A stretch of DNA of 64,000 nucleotides, from assembly GCA_026003355.1 (NCBI GenBank), contig BPHC01000003.1:103093-167092 (forward strand), read 5' to 3'. Both the position numbers and the translations under genes were made by a program. Below, piece after piece: positions 41,742 through 51,155 of this stretch; positions within the stretch are counted from its first letter, which is position 1; each line of letters begins with the position of its first letter. The notes under the pieces are model-generated. The model searched no databases and was not told where the DNA came from. It was given only the letters and a program-made list of their open reading frames with translations. The stretch comes from Cyclobacteriaceae bacterium. Lineage in GTDB: Bacteria; Bacteroidota; Bacteroidia; Cytophagales; Cyclobacteriaceae.

Positions 41742-42404
41742 ATGAACCTGGAGCCTGCCTTTCGTTTTCTACGCGCCCTGAAACGCAACAACAACCGCGA
41801 ATGGTTTGAGCGGCATAAGGGTCAATATCAAATTGCCCGCCATGCCTTTGAAGAATTTCTGGAAGCGCTGCACGAAGAGCTGGTGCGGTTCGATGAGTCG
41901 ATGGTGGGCTTAAATCCGCGCAAGGCGGCCTTTCGCATTTACCGCGATGTGCGGTTCAGCAAAGACAAGCGTCCCTACAAAACCAACATGGGAGCAGCCT
42001 TTTCAGCCCATGGCAAAATGGAGCAGGAGCCGGGCTATTACATTCACGTAGAGCCGGGTAATTGTTTTGTTGCAGGTGGCCTTTACATGCCCGATGCGGC
42101 AAACCTGGCCAGGGTAAGGCAGGAAATAGACTATAATGGTAAAGCCCTGCTGGATGTATTGAACCAGCGCAGCTTTAAAAGATTTTTCGGCGGCCTGGAT
42201 GATTTCGATAAACTGAAAACAGTTCCGAAAGGATATCCCAAAGATCATCCGCATATTGATTTACTTCGGCATAAAAGCTTTGTGGCTTCGCATATGCTTA
42301 ATGATAACGTTCTTCTGCAAAGAACAGCCGTTATGCGTGTGGCCGCTGTGTGCCGGGCCGTAAAACCGTTAAACGACTTTCTGAAAATGGCTTTGGAAGA
42401 GTAG
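41742..42404 (+). CDS. DUF2461 (TIGR02453) family protein
   Basis: The 220-residue protein has the DUF2461 signature: FLRALKRNNNREWFERHKGQY at the start, AAFRIYRDVRFSKDKRPYKTNMGAAFS, and later GYYIHVEPGNCFVAGGLYMP and KGYPKDHPHIDLLRHKSF. The family is widespread, but its biochemical role is unknown. It stands alone and converges with the AsmA-like gene, 5 bp apart. Confidence 0.9.
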   Translation: MNLEPAFRFLRALKRNNNREWFERHKGQYQIARHAFEEFLEALHEELVRFDESMVGLNPRKAAFRIYRDVRFSKDKRPYKTNMGAAFSAHGKMEQEPGYYIHVEPGNCFVAGGLYMPDAANLARVRQEIDYNGKALLDVLNQRSFKRFFGGLDDFDKLKTVPKGYPKDHPHIDLLRHKSFVASHMLNDNVLLQRTAVMRVAAVCRAVKPLNDFLKMALEE

Positions 42405-42409
42405 CAGGC

Positions 42410-44878
42410 CTACCAGTCGAACTCTTCTTTCGAAAGTTCGGCTTCTTTCTTTTTTTGTTTCTTTTTAAAGAGCTCTTTCAGTTCCTGCACCTCGCGCTTC
42501 AAATCGGATGCGATTTTTTTTCGTACGGCATCAGTATCGTACTGTACACTGTAATTACTGGTGGTGCCGGTAATTTTTAAAAACAACTTGGCGCGCCCTT
42601 CCATCTCTTCAATGGCTCCGGATGCTTCTTCCAGATTTATGCTGCGTTTGTTTTGAAGTGGTGTAACAATGCGGTAGTCAATCTGCTGGTCGAATCGGTG
42701 GGTACCGCTTATCTGCATAACCGAAGCGCTGCTTATTACCTCCATAAGCGGAATAAACACGGTGCTTCGCTCAATATGGATATCGTTTTTCAGGTCGGCA
42801 AAGCGCAGGGCGTTCAGGTTGGCTTCACCCACGTACCGGCTTAGCTTTTGAAGTGGTTCAAAGTTGTTCAGCTCACCGTTTTTAATGGTGGCAGTAATAT
42901 CGGCCGTAAGGGTTTCCGGAAAAAGGGAGAGATCGGGTTTTAGCTTCATATCCATCATTACCTCGGCATAAGCCTGGCCCTTCAGGTGGCGGTCTTCCAG
43001 GAATGTTTGCCCGAAATTGTTAAACACATAAAAGGCGCTGTCCAGGTGCACGCCTTCCAGCAGCAGGCCGCCTGCTGCTTCTATTACCTTTGGATTGCGG
43101 GCGTTTAAGCTTCCGGTTAGCAGTATGTTGCCGCCCATTGCTGAAAATGAAATGTTTCTGGAAAGGGCTACCTGGCCGGAAACGCTAAGGTCGCCCTTAA
43201 GTTGCCGGGCATGAAAGCGGTTAAAACGGAGTGATTGCACATCGGCAACGAATTTAAGGTTAACCAGTGGTGAAATGAAAAAGGTAAAACTTTGTTGGCT
43301 GTTTCCATCCTTGCCGGCAAATGCGTATCCGAACAGTTGTGCCAGGTTAATATGGCCGGCCTGCAGGTCGGCCTCAATGCCCAGCGGCTGGTTTTCGAAT
43401 AACAACCAGGTGAATATGTTTTTAAAAAAACCGTTCAGCTTAAAGTCGCTTTCGCCCAGCCTGCCACTCACATTGCTCAGGGCAAGGTCGTTTCGGTTAA
43501 ACTGCAGGGTGCCGTTCAGGCCTTCAAGCATCATGTCGGGCTGCACTATCTGCACCGAAATGTTATTCAGGTCAATGCTTCCCAGAGCCGAAATTTTCTG
43601 AACCGTGCTCTTGTTTTTAAGCCAGCTTGTTTTGCCCTCGAAGTTAAGGTTGGCCGAAACCACACCTGAGGCTCCGCTGATGTTTTTTACCGGAAACAAC
43701 GCGAACACGGAAGCCACATCAGCCTCTCCTTTAAAATCCAGTTTTATTTCTGGGTCGCTCAGGTTTGTAATGTTCAGGCTGCCGGTAAAGTTTTTGTTGT
43801 TCAGGGAGCCGGTAATGTTTTCCAGCGTAAGCCTGGCTGCTTCGGGCCTGCGCAGATTTTGAATAACAAAATGCCCTTTAAGGTTTACCTGGTCGAGTGC
43901 GGCACGGAAATCGGGATGGTAAATGCGGGCCTTTTCCAGGCCGAAAAGCACTTCCAGTGCCGGTCCTGAATTTTTTGTAAATGCTCCCCGCAGGTTCATG
44001 TTAAAATAAACGTTGCCGCTGCTTTCATACCGGGCCAGGGCTTTTTGCCGGTTTTCGGGCAGCAACGCGGTGAGGGTTTGCAGGTTGGTATTTTTACCGG
44101 TAATGGCAAGTTGAAGGTAGGTGTTGGTTTTCCAGGTATAGTCGCCCTGAACCGTAAACGAAGCCTGGCTCATTTGCAGTTCAGACGGATTGATAACAAG
44201 CCGGCGTTCCGGATGGGAATAGATAAGGTTTGCGCGTAAGCTTAATGTGCGCGGTGCAGGCCAGTTTACTGTGCCGGTGTTAAATTTTTCTATGGTTACC
44301 TGGCCTTCGCTGTAAATGGTGTACCGGTCGCCTTCCGACTTCAGGGAAGCCATGAGGCGGTCGGTGTGAAAAATCATATGGTCTGAATAATTTAAATCTA
44401 CATAATGCACCCGGCAGTTCTGCAGATATATGTTATGAAGTGCAAAGGCAACCGATTCGCCCTGATGGCTTTGTGTACTGAACAGGCTGTAATTGTCCTG
44501 ACCCGCGCTGTTAATTTTCAGATTTACTTCACTTTCTGAAATCACTATACCTTTTACAGTATAGTTGCCGCGCAATACTTGCAATACGTTAAAAGTAAAG
44601 GCAATGCGTCCGGCAGTAAGCAGCGGATATTGACCGGGGTGGGTATCTTCGACATATACATTGTGAAACTCGAGCGCAACCTGGGGAAAGTGACTAAAAA
44701 TATTAACTGATGTTTTGCCTACGGTTATGCGGGTAGTTAGCCGGGTATTGGCCTGCCTTATAAATTCAGCAATAAGCCGGTCGCTGAACAACAGGGCAGC
44801 AGCCATGAGGCCTATTATGCCGGCCAGTGCGGCCAGGGCCAGGTAAAGCAGTGTTTTTCTCAGCAGCTTCAAGCGCAA
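42410..44878 (-). CDS. AsmA-family protein
   Basis: The 822-residue protein has an N-terminal membrane helix (residues 10-32) and a long beta-rich body with AsmA-type repeats, including the family N-terminal VGKTSVNIFSHFPQVALEFHNVYVEDTHPGQ segment and many LxxxNFEGK/INLNN phrases. The C-terminal half has the AsmA-like C-terminal features (DIHIERSTVFIPLMEVISSA, GTHRFDQQIDYRIVTPL). AsmA-like proteins are proposed bridge-like lipid carriers between the inner and outer membrane. It ends in a lysine-rich coiled tail. It lies between the DUF2461 gene and tRNA-Val. Confidence 0.9.
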   Translation of the reverse strand: MRLKLLRKTLLYLALAALAGIIGLMAAALLFSDRLIAEFIRQANTRLTTRITVGKTSVNIFSHFPQVALEFHNVYVEDTHPGQYPLLTAGRIAFTFNVLQVLRGNYTVKGIVISESEVNLKINSAGQDNYSLFSTQSHQGESVAFALHNIYLQNCRVHYVDLNYSDHMIFHTDRLMASLKSEGDRYTIYSEGQVTIEKFNTGTVNWPAPRTLSLRANLIYSHPERRLVINPSELQMSQASFTVQGDYTWKTNTYLQLAITGKNTNLQTLTALLPENRQKALARYESSGNVYFNMNLRGAFTKNSGPALEVLFGLEKARIYHPDFRAALDQVNLKGHFVIQNLRRPEAARLTLENITGSLNNKNFTGSLNITNLSDPEIKLDFKGEADVASVFALFPVKNISGASGVVSANLNFEGKTSWLKNKSTVQKISALGSIDLNNISVQIVQPDMMLEGLNGTLQFNRNDLALSNVSGRLGESDFKLNGFFKNIFTWLLFENQPLGIEADLQAGHINLAQLFGYAFAGKDGNSQQSFTFFISPLVNLKFVADVQSLRFNRFHARQLKGDLSVSGQVALSRNISFSAMGGNILLTGSLNARNPKVIEAAGGLLLEGVHLDSAFYVFNNFGQTFLEDRHLKGQAYAEVMMDMKLKPDLSLFPETLTADITATIKNGELNNFEPLQKLSRYVGEANLNALRFADLKNDIHIERSTVFIPLMEVISSASVMQISGTHRFDQQIDYRIVTPLQNKRSINLEEASGAIEEMEGRAKLFLKITGTTSNYSVQYDTDAVRKKIASDLKREVQELKELFKKKQKKKEAELSKEEFDW

Positions 44879-45012
44879 ACTTTAATTGGGCAAAAATACG
44901 CAAACCACATGCCGCAAAAGTGGCTTTGGCCGGGTGTAGCTGCTGGGTTTATTTTTTAAGCAGCAGCAGGTTGAAATTAACAGGCGGGCAGTGGGTGAAG
45001 ATGCCGGGGGAT

Positions 45013-45033
45013 AAAAAAGGCTGCATGGCAGCC
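45013..45033 (-). terminator. Rho-independent terminator after tRNA-Val
   Basis: On the minus strand a perfect 6-bp stem (GGCTGC/GCAGCC) with a 3-base loop is followed immediately by TTTTTT. It starts 11 bp after the 3' end of the tRNA. Confidence 0.85.
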
Positions 45034-45043
45034 AGGTTGAAAG

Positions 45044-45118
45044 TGGGAGCTGAGGGATTCGAACCCCCGACCCTCTGCTTGTAAGGCAGATGCTCTGAAC
45101 CAGCTGAGCTAAGCTCCC
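45044..45118 (-). tRNA. tRNA-Val (anticodon TAC)
   Basis: The 75-base minus-strand sequence folds as a cloverleaf. The acceptor GGGAGCT pairs with AGCTCCC, the D-loop reads AGCTCAGCTGGTTCAGAGC, the anticodon loop is CTTACAA (anticodon TAC, reading GUA valine codons) and the T arm has GGTTCGAATCC. The discriminator base is A. CCA is not encoded. A Rho-independent terminator follows 11 bp downstream. Confidence 0.96.
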
Positions 45119-45167
45119 AAAAGGGACTGCAAAGGTAAAGCAGAAATTGAATTGTGCAAAAACAACC

Positions 45168-45893
45168 TTAACCCATTTGCCGGCGTTCTATAAATTCCCT
45201 GAAAAATTTGCGGTATGTATCGCTTACCGGCAGCAGTGTTGCCCCTATCTGAACTTCGTTTTTGTGTACGGCATCGATGGCCTTTACATTCACAATGTAG
45301 GAGTTGTGAATGCGGATAAACCGGTCGGAGGGCAGCTGGTCTTCCAGGTTTTTCATCCGTTGCAGGGAAGTTATTTTTTGCTGGCGGGTGTGCAGGGTTA
45401 CGTAATCTTTCAGTCCCTCTATGTACAGAATGTCATCCAGAAAAACCTTTATCAGCTTATTGCCGTCCTTTACAAATACAAATGGATTTTGCGGTGCAGT
45501 GGCCGGAGCGGCTGCGGGGGTATCAGGCTGGGCCCAAAGCCGGGAGGCGGCCTTTTCAACGGCTTTCAAAAAGCGTTCAAATGATATGGGTTTTAAGAGA
45601 TAGTCAACGGCATCCAGCTCAAAGCCCTCCAGGGCATATTCTGAATAGGCGGTGGTAAAAATAACCAGGGGTTTTTGCGGCAGAATTTTGAACAGGGTAA
45701 TGCCGGTTATTTCGGGCATCTGAATGTCCAGAAAGAGCAGGTCTGACGGATGCTCGCGCAGGGCTTCCATGGCGGCCATGGCGTTTGGGCAGGCTGCTGC
45801 CAGGTGCAGATAGGGCACCTTTCTTACATATTCGGCAAGCAGGTTACGGGCCAGCGGCTCATCTTCTACTATCAGGCAGTTTATTTTTTTCAA
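45168..45893 (-). CDS. LytTR-family response regulator
   Basis: The 241-residue protein has an N-terminal receiver domain with phosphoacceptor D56 in LFLDIQMPE (preceded by IVEDEPLAR) and a C-terminal LytTR DNA-binding domain (FVKDGNKLIKVFLDDILYIEG, then RFIRIHNSYIVNVKAID). These regulators bind direct repeats and control transcription. The kinase gene lies just upstream and overlaps by 4 bp, so the two are one operon and a matched pair. The target is unknown; the nearest divergently transcribed gene is the TonB-dependent receptor. Confidence 0.95.
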   Translation of the reverse strand: MKKINCLIVEDEPLARNLLAEYVRKVPYLHLAAACPNAMAAMEALREHPSDLLFLDIQMPEITGITLFKILPQKPLVIFTTAYSEYALEGFELDAVDYLLKPISFERFLKAVEKAASRLWAQPDTPAAAPATAPQNPFVFVKDGNKLIKVFLDDILYIEGLKDYVTLHTRQQKITSLQRMKNLEDQLPSDRFIRIHNSYIVNVKAIDAVHKNEVQIGATLLPVSDTYRKFFREFIERRQMG

Positions 45894-46930
45894 CTCAGCT
45901 CAATATCGAGTTTAACACGATAGCGATCGGGTTCATCTTCGGTTTTCAGGCTGTATTTGCCAGGGTAGCTCAGCTCCAGCCTGCGCTGCACATTTTGCAA
46001 ACCAATGCCCGATTTTTTTTCGCGGGTATCGGCCGAAGGATGTGCCTTACTGTTTTCCACCACATATTCGCAGCGGTTGTCCTGCAGTTTTATGGATACA
46101 TTAATCCATGCCTGGTGGTTGTGGTTGTTAACCCCGTGCTTAAACGCATTTTCCAGAAAGGTAATAAAAATGAGCGGAGCAATCCACTTTTCTTCCGGGC
46201 TTCCTTCTACTTTGAATTTTATGGGTATTTCGTTGTTCAGGCGCATTTGCTCCAGGCTGATGTAGTTTTTCATGTACTCAATTTCCCTGGTTAGCGGCAC
46301 TTTATCGTAGTTGGAATCGTAAATCATGTAGCGCATCATCTGCGAAAGCTTTTCAATTACTACGGTGGTATTGTCCGATTTGGTATAGGCCAGGTAATAC
46401 AGGTTGTTAAGTGTGTTAAACAGAAAGTGAGGATTAATCTGGGCTTTAAGAAAATTTAACTCGGCCGTAAGGCGCTCATTTTCCATTGACTTTTTATTGG
46501 CTTCCAGCTCAAACCAGTCGGCCGCAAACCGAAGCATGCTTACAAAAACCGTAATAAACAGGTTTATGGCCACCGTTTGCACAGTAAACATGTGGCTGAA
46601 AAAGTATTCCGACCGGGGCATATCGTACACCATGGCCCGCTGGGTGTAAATGCGGCCAATGATGAGGAGGGCAAATGGCAGGCTGAACTCAGCCAGGTAA
46701 CGCCAGATATTTTTATGCCGGATAAAGCGGGGCAGAAACAGAAAGTAGTTCAGGTAGGCAATGGTAAAAGTAAAGCCAAACTGAACGCCTGCAAACAGCA
46801 GGGCGTTATTCCAGTCGTAGCCCCTGCGCTGCTGGTAAAAGCTTATTTGATACAGGTTAAACGACAGGTAAATGCACCAGAAAACAATGTGCAGAACGGT
46901 AAGCCTGTGTTTTTGAATAATCGATTGCAT
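45890..46930 (-). CDS. LytS-type sensor histidine kinase
   Basis: The 346-residue protein has four N-terminal membrane helices (residues 10-150) without a large extracellular sensor domain, then a His_kinase (PF06580) domain with FLKAQINPHFLFNTLNNLYYL and a HATPase segment (PLIFITFLENAFKHGVNN, GIGLQNVQRRLELSYPG). This is the usual partner of LytTR regulators in Bacteroidota. Its stop overlaps the regulator's start by 4 bp. It faces away from the TonB-dependent receptor gene with 228 bp between the two starts. Confidence 0.94.
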   Translation of the reverse strand: MQSIIQKHRLTVLHIVFWCIYLSFNLYQISFYQQRRGYDWNNALLFAGVQFGFTFTIAYLNYFLFLPRFIRHKNIWRYLAEFSLPFALLIIGRIYTQRAMVYDMPRSEYFFSHMFTVQTVAINLFITVFVSMLRFAADWFELEANKKSMENERLTAELNFLKAQINPHFLFNTLNNLYYLAYTKSDNTTVVIEKLSQMMRYMIYDSNYDKVPLTREIEYMKNYISLEQMRLNNEIPIKFKVEGSPEEKWIAPLIFITFLENAFKHGVNNHNHQAWINVSIKLQDNRCEYVVENSKAHPSADTREKKSGIGLQNVQRRLELSYPGKYSLKTEDEPDRYRVKLDIELS

Positions 46931-47086
46931 GCGCCTGAGGTAACGGCAAAGGTAAGTTTCCGGTTCATGGCGCGGTAAGCAACTGGGGTTGTTTTCGACC
47001 GCAGCCCGTAGAATTTCGACTGGTGCCCGAAACGCTTAATGGGAACAACAAGCTGGCCGTTTGTCGAGTTGATTGTACCGGTGGTC

Positions 47087-47094
47087 TAATTTTG
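47087..47094 (+). promoter_or_regulatory. -7 element (TAATTTTG) before the TonB-dependent receptor
   Basis: A full TAnnTTTG match, 64 bp upstream of the GTG at 47159. Candidate -33 TTG triplets are present, but spacing does not fit well. Confidence 0.4.
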
Positions 47095-47158
47095 GCCGGT
47101 TTTCAAAACTTTACGGCTTGTTTTGCAGTCTTAATTGGTGTTTATAACCAAAAAAACT

Positions 47159-50056
47159 GTGAAAAAGCGTTATACCAACTTATTTTTAACTCTTACCCTT
47201 CTTATGGTTTTGGCTGGATTTACTTCAATGGCGCAGTCAGACCGTCAGCGTGGTAACAGCAAAATTACCGGCGTGGTACAGGATGCCGCCTCGGGTCGCC
47301 CGGTAGAGTTTGCCACCGTTGCTTTAAAAGATGAGAGCGGCGCTGTAATTGATGGCGCGGTGGCCGATGATAAGGGCAGGTTTACCATTAACCGCCTGGC
47401 CGATGGTAACTATACCCTGAGGATCACTTTTATCGGGTACGAAACCAAGGAAATACCCGTTACCATAAGCCGAAAAGATGTGGACCTGAGTATAATTGAA
47501 TTAGCGGAAGAAGCAGCCATGCTGAATGAAATAGTGGTGGAGGGGCAGCGCCCTATAATTGAAGAGAAAGTTGACCGCCTGGTGTACAATGCCGAAAATG
47601 ACGCTACCGCCCAGGGAGGGGATGCAACCGATGTGCTCCGCAGGGTACCCATGCTGAGCGTTGACCTTGACGGTAACGTTTCGCTTCGCGGCAATTCCAA
47701 TATACTGGTACTCATTAACAATAAACCCTCTACCATAACGGCCAGCAGTGTGGCCGATGCGCTGAAACAGATACCGGCCGACCAGATAAAATCGGTTGAG
47801 GTAATCACATCTCCGTCGGCCAAATACGATGCCGAGGGTTCTTCGGGAATTATAAACATCATAACCAAGAAAAACACCCTGGAAGGTCTATCGTTGAATG
47901 TGGATGCCGGTGCCGGCTACCGGGGCTCCAACCTGGGGCTTAACGGAAACTACCGCAAGGGAAAAATGGGATTTTCGCTGGGGGGGTTCGGACGTGCCAA
48001 TTACAATGTTACCGGCAGTTACGAAAATAACCAGATTACACAGGATACTATTTTTAACCTGCAACGGGCCGATACGCGAAGCCAGGGGATTTTTGGCCGC
48101 TACCAGTTGGGCTGGGATTACGAAATCAACAAATACAACTACCTGGCTGCTTCGGTGCGCTATGGGTTGCGCAACGGCCGCGACTACCAGGATGGACTTT
48201 ATACCGAAACCCGGATAAACAATAACCTGGAGCGCAGTGATCTGGCTGATGTAAAAACCATCAACAACTCAGGAAATGTTGACCTGAACCTGGATTACAC
48301 CCGCACGTTCGACAAAACATCGAAAGAACTAAGCGCCTCAATTCTCTACAGCCGCAACGACCGGACAGATGATTTTACCAATACCTCTTATGATGGTAAC
48401 AACGTGGTGGATGTGGTGCGCAGAAACGACAACAAAAGCCTCAATGAGGAAATAACCTTTCAGATAGACTACCAGACACCCATTGGCGACAGGCAATTGG
48501 TGGAGATGGGCGCCAAAGAGATCATCCGAAACGTTACCAGCGATTATCAAAGCTATACAGCCCTGGGGCCTGACGGCACCTTTACCCCCGATCCGGGTTC
48601 GGGAGCAGGCAATGTGTTCAGATACAGCCAGGATGTTAGTGCCGGGTACCTGTCGTACACTGCCAACTTAATTAAAGGATACAGCATCAAGGCCGGTGCC
48701 CGTTACGAGTATACCCGGCTGGATGCCAGCTTTGCCAATTCCGAGGGGGCTCCCGAAGTTAACCTGCCTTCGTTCGGCAACCTGGTGCCCAGTGTAAATC
48801 TTTCAAAAAGAATGGGAAATAACATGTTTCGCCTTTCCTACAACCGCAGAATACGCAGGCCCTCCATTCAGTTTTTAAACCCCAACCGGCAAAACCCAAA
48901 TCCGTTATTTCAAAACATCGGCAATCCCAACCTTACTCCCGAATTTACCGATAACTACGAGTTGTCGTACAGCGCCAACATAAAAAGCACGTATTTAAAT
49001 ATATCGGCCTTTGTTCGCAACACCACCGAAGCCATACAAAGCGTACGCGAGGCCCGGGGCGATACCATTATTACCACGTATCAGAACATCGGGCAGGAAA
49101 CAGCCTATGGGCTCGACCTGTTTGGCAATGTAATGCTGGGCAAATTAACCCTGGGCGGTGGTGGAGACATTTACTACATGGTGCTGGATAACAACCTGGC
49201 CGACCCGCTGTATGCCGCCCGCAATGAAGGATGGGTAATTGGCGGTCGCCTTTTTGGAAGCTATAAACTAAACGACAGCTGGTCGCTGCAGGCCTTCGGA
49301 TTTATGCGCGGCAGGCGCGTAAACCTTCAGGGCTTCCAGGGAGGCTTTGGTATGTACAGTGTGGCTGTGCGTAAAGAGTTTAAAAACAAAAAAGGAGGCC
49401 TGGGCATTGGCCTGGAAAATTTCCTCACGCCCCAGTTTTATATTAAAGGAAAAACCGAAACCCCCCTTATTAACCAAACCAACACCAACGTACGCGATGT
49501 TTTCAGCATACGCATTAACTTCAGTTATCGCATTGGTAAGATGAGTTTTGATAACCAGCCGCGCAGACGCCGGTCGGTTAGCAATGACGATCTTAAAGAG
49601 AACGGAGGCGGCATGGACATGGATATGGGTATGAACAACACGCAGGGTATGGGTGGCGGTCGTGGCGGCGTTGGCGGTGGCCGGCCAATGCCTCAGCCTG
49701 CACCCGTTATTGAAACCCCTGCCGATACCAACGCAGCCCCTGCTGATATTTCCGGGTCGTGGAGCTACACCGTTGAAGGCGGACAACAATCGGCAGGGGG
49801 TACCATCACCTTTACCAGAGACGACAACGGCATGTGGACCGGAACCATTAAAAGCGACCGCATGCCCCAACCGGTTAACCTTACCTCGGTAACCGTTACC
49901 GGCAACAAAGTAGTGTACCGTTATGACCTGAACTTTGGCGGCAATCAGGTAACCATTACGGTAGATGCCGCAGTAAATGGCAATACAATGGAAGGGAATA
50001 TGTCCATCGGGCAGTTCCGCACCGTACCGGTTAAAGCTACCCGTAAAACCGAATAA
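47159..50056 (+). CDS. TonB-dependent receptor/outer-membrane barrel with extra C-terminal domain
   Basis: Starting at GTG 47159 (MKKRYTNLFLTLTLL...MAQ signal peptide), the protein has 965 residues. In order it has a carboxypeptidase-like regulatory domain (GVVQDAASGRPVEFATV, LRITFIGYETKEIPV), a plug (NILVLINNKPSTITASSVADALKQIP; SPSAKYDAEGSSGIINIITKKN) and a long outer-membrane barrel of the PF14905 type. After the barrel comes a Gly/Met-rich linker (49600-49740) and an unusual final domain of about 103 residues (SGSWSYTVEGG...KATRKTE) with a lipocalin-like style. The start was set at GTG because the longer TTG/GTG frames lack support. No SusD partner is adjacent, so sugar import is not implied. 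Confidence 0.88.
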   Translation: MKKRYTNLFLTLTLLMVLAGFTSMAQSDRQRGNSKITGVVQDAASGRPVEFATVALKDESGAVIDGAVADDKGRFTINRLADGNYTLRITFIGYETKEIPVTISRKDVDLSIIELAEEAAMLNEIVVEGQRPIIEEKVDRLVYNAENDATAQGGDATDVLRRVPMLSVDLDGNVSLRGNSNILVLINNKPSTITASSVADALKQIPADQIKSVEVITSPSAKYDAEGSSGIINIITKKNTLEGLSLNVDAGAGYRGSNLGLNGNYRKGKMGFSLGGFGRANYNVTGSYENNQITQDTIFNLQRADTRSQGIFGRYQLGWDYEINKYNYLAASVRYGLRNGRDYQDGLYTETRINNNLERSDLADVKTINNSGNVDLNLDYTRTFDKTSKELSASILYSRNDRTDDFTNTSYDGNNVVDVVRRNDNKSLNEEITFQIDYQTPIGDRQLVEMGAKEIIRNVTSDYQSYTALGPDGTFTPDPGSGAGNVFRYSQDVSAGYLSYTANLIKGYSIKAGARYEYTRLDASFANSEGAPEVNLPSFGNLVPSVNLSKRMGNNMFRLSYNRRIRRPSIQFLNPNRQNPNPLFQNIGNPNLTPEFTDNYELSYSANIKSTYLNISAFVRNTTEAIQSVREARGDTIITTYQNIGQETAYGLDLFGNVMLGKLTLGGGGDIYYMVLDNNLADPLYAARNEGWVIGGRLFGSYKLNDSWSLQAFGFMRGRRVNLQGFQGGFGMYSVAVRKEFKNKKGGLGIGLENFLTPQFYIKGKTETPLINQTNTNVRDVFSIRINFSYRIGKMSFDNQPRRRRSVSNDDLKENGGGMDMDMGMNNTQGMGGGRGGVGGGRPMPQPAPVIETPADTNAAPADISGSWSYTVEGGQQSAGGTITFTRDDNGMWTGTIKSDRMPQPVNLTSVTVTGNKVVYRYDLNFGGNQVTITVDAAVNGNTMEGNMSIGQFRTVPVKATRKTE

Positions 50057-50076
50057 TCTTTGCCATTTGGGACAGG

Positions 50077-50106
50077 AAAAGGGCTGCTCAACAGAGTGGC
50101 CTTTTT
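50077..50106. terminator. Bidirectional terminator between the receptor and YdeI-like genes
   Basis: A stem of 12 pairs with one bulge and a 4-base loop (AAAAGG...CCTTTT outside) is flanked by T-runs on the plus strand (TTTTTCTTTT). It sits between the convergent stops at 50056 and 50110. Confidence 0.7.
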
Positions 50107-50109
50107 CTT

Positions 50110-50613
50110 TTAAGCTCTTCTCAGGCTGCGGAGCATTTCAGCAAAACCTTTCTTTTCTGCAAGTGCCTGTACAGAAAGAGAAATGCGTTTTACGCGGGTT
50201 TCAAAGGTTTTTGCGTCATCAACCCACTTACTGAAATATCGCTGGTGGCCGGGCGGTAAGGTTTTAAAAAAGGCATTAGCAGCGGGATCATCTTTCAGGC
50301 AGGTAACCAGATCATGATTAAGCCGAAGCGGGCTGTTGTCGGCTTCCAGCTCAACTTCAATACTATCGCCATGCTGCTTGCCCGTACCCTTACGCATGGA
50401 TGCATTGAACGGAAGAATAAAACTGCCATCGCCCATGGGGAGAAGAGCCTGCCGGCGGATGGGAAAGGAACCCAGCCTTCCTTTAACCCGGAACGACCTG
50501 CGCATCCCCGGCATGAGCCGGTGCGCCTGAGCCTGCGTTACGGCAATGTAGCTCCACCCTGTTTTCTCGCCTTTTTTAGTAAACTTTTGTATGATGGCTC
50601 GAAAGCGTAACAT
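50110..50613 (-). CDS. DUF1905 and YdeI/OmpD-associated domain protein
   Basis: The 167-residue protein has a DUF1905 half (LRFRAIIQKFTKKGEKTGWSYIAV, then MRRSFRVKGRLGSFPIRRQALLPMGDGSFILPFN) and a YdeI/OmpD-associated C-terminal half (LKDDPAANAFFKTLPPGHQRYFSKWVDDAKTFETRVKRI). This two-domain layout is common in Bacteroidota. Its biochemical role is not known. It is convergent with the receptor gene. Confidence 0.9.
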   Translation of the reverse strand: MLRFRAIIQKFTKKGEKTGWSYIAVTQAQAHRLMPGMRRSFRVKGRLGSFPIRRQALLPMGDGSFILPFNASMRKGTGKQHGDSIEVELEADNSPLRLNHDLVTCLKDDPAANAFFKTLPPGHQRYFSKWVDDAKTFETRVKRISLSVQALAEKKGFAEMLRSLRRA

Positions 50614-50705
50614 CGTTTAAAATTACAATTAACAGCTCAATCGCGGCTGCATGTGCGGGGAGATTAATAACTTACAGAAGGTTTTTCAGTAAAATTATCC
50701 GGAAT

Positions 50706-51155
50706 ATGAAACTGGAAGAAGAGATAAAGCAGAATACTTTCCGCGATGCCTACCACAAAGCCTTTGTTAACATTTGGTTTACTGCGGGCTGGCTCTATGC
50801 GCGCAATGCTGCCTGGCTTAAAGAGTTTGGGCTAACCCCCGAACAATTTAATGTGCTGCGCATTTTAAGGGGCAGCGCTCCGAAACCTGTAAAGCTGGCC
50901 GATATTACCGCGCGTATGATTAACCGGAACAGCAATGCCTCAAGGCTGGTAGATAAACTGGCCCAAAAAAAACTGGTGAGGCGTTTGCCCTGCTCAACTA
51001 ACCGAAGACAGGTAGATATAAGCATTACCGGCAAAGGAATAAACCTGTTGGAAAAAATTGATGCCCTTCCGCCTGTTTGGCAACTGTTGTCGAAAAAAAT
51101 TTCTTTGGCCGAAGCACGTACACTAAACCGCCTGCTCGATGCCATCCGGAGCTGA
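50706..51155 (+). CDS. MarR-family transcriptional regulator
   Basis: The 149-residue protein has a winged helix-turn-helix: FGLTPEQFNVLRIL (helix entering the HTH), KLADITARMINRNSNASRLVDKLAQKKLVRR (recognition helix and wing start), CSTNRRQVDISITGKGINLLEKID (wing). It contains one cysteine in that wing region (residue about 99) that might sense oxidants or electrophiles, as in OhrR/MarR relatives. The pxpB gene overlaps its end by 17 bp, so the regulator and pxpBCA form one operon. A palindrome 3.2 kb downstream (54351) could be one of its targets. Confidence 0.9.
   Translation: MKLEEEIKQNTFRDAYHKAFVNIWFTAGWLYARNAAWLKEFGLTPEQFNVLRILRGSAPKPVKLADITARMINRNSNASRLVDKLAQKKLVRRLPCSTNRRQVDISITGKGINLLEKIDALPPVWQLLSKKISLAEARTLNRLLDAIRS

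Noticed and set aside
44938-44970. GCTGCT...AGCAGC inverted repeat near the AsmA start
   Set aside because: Short arms with a long AT-rich loop; not a convincing terminator or operator.
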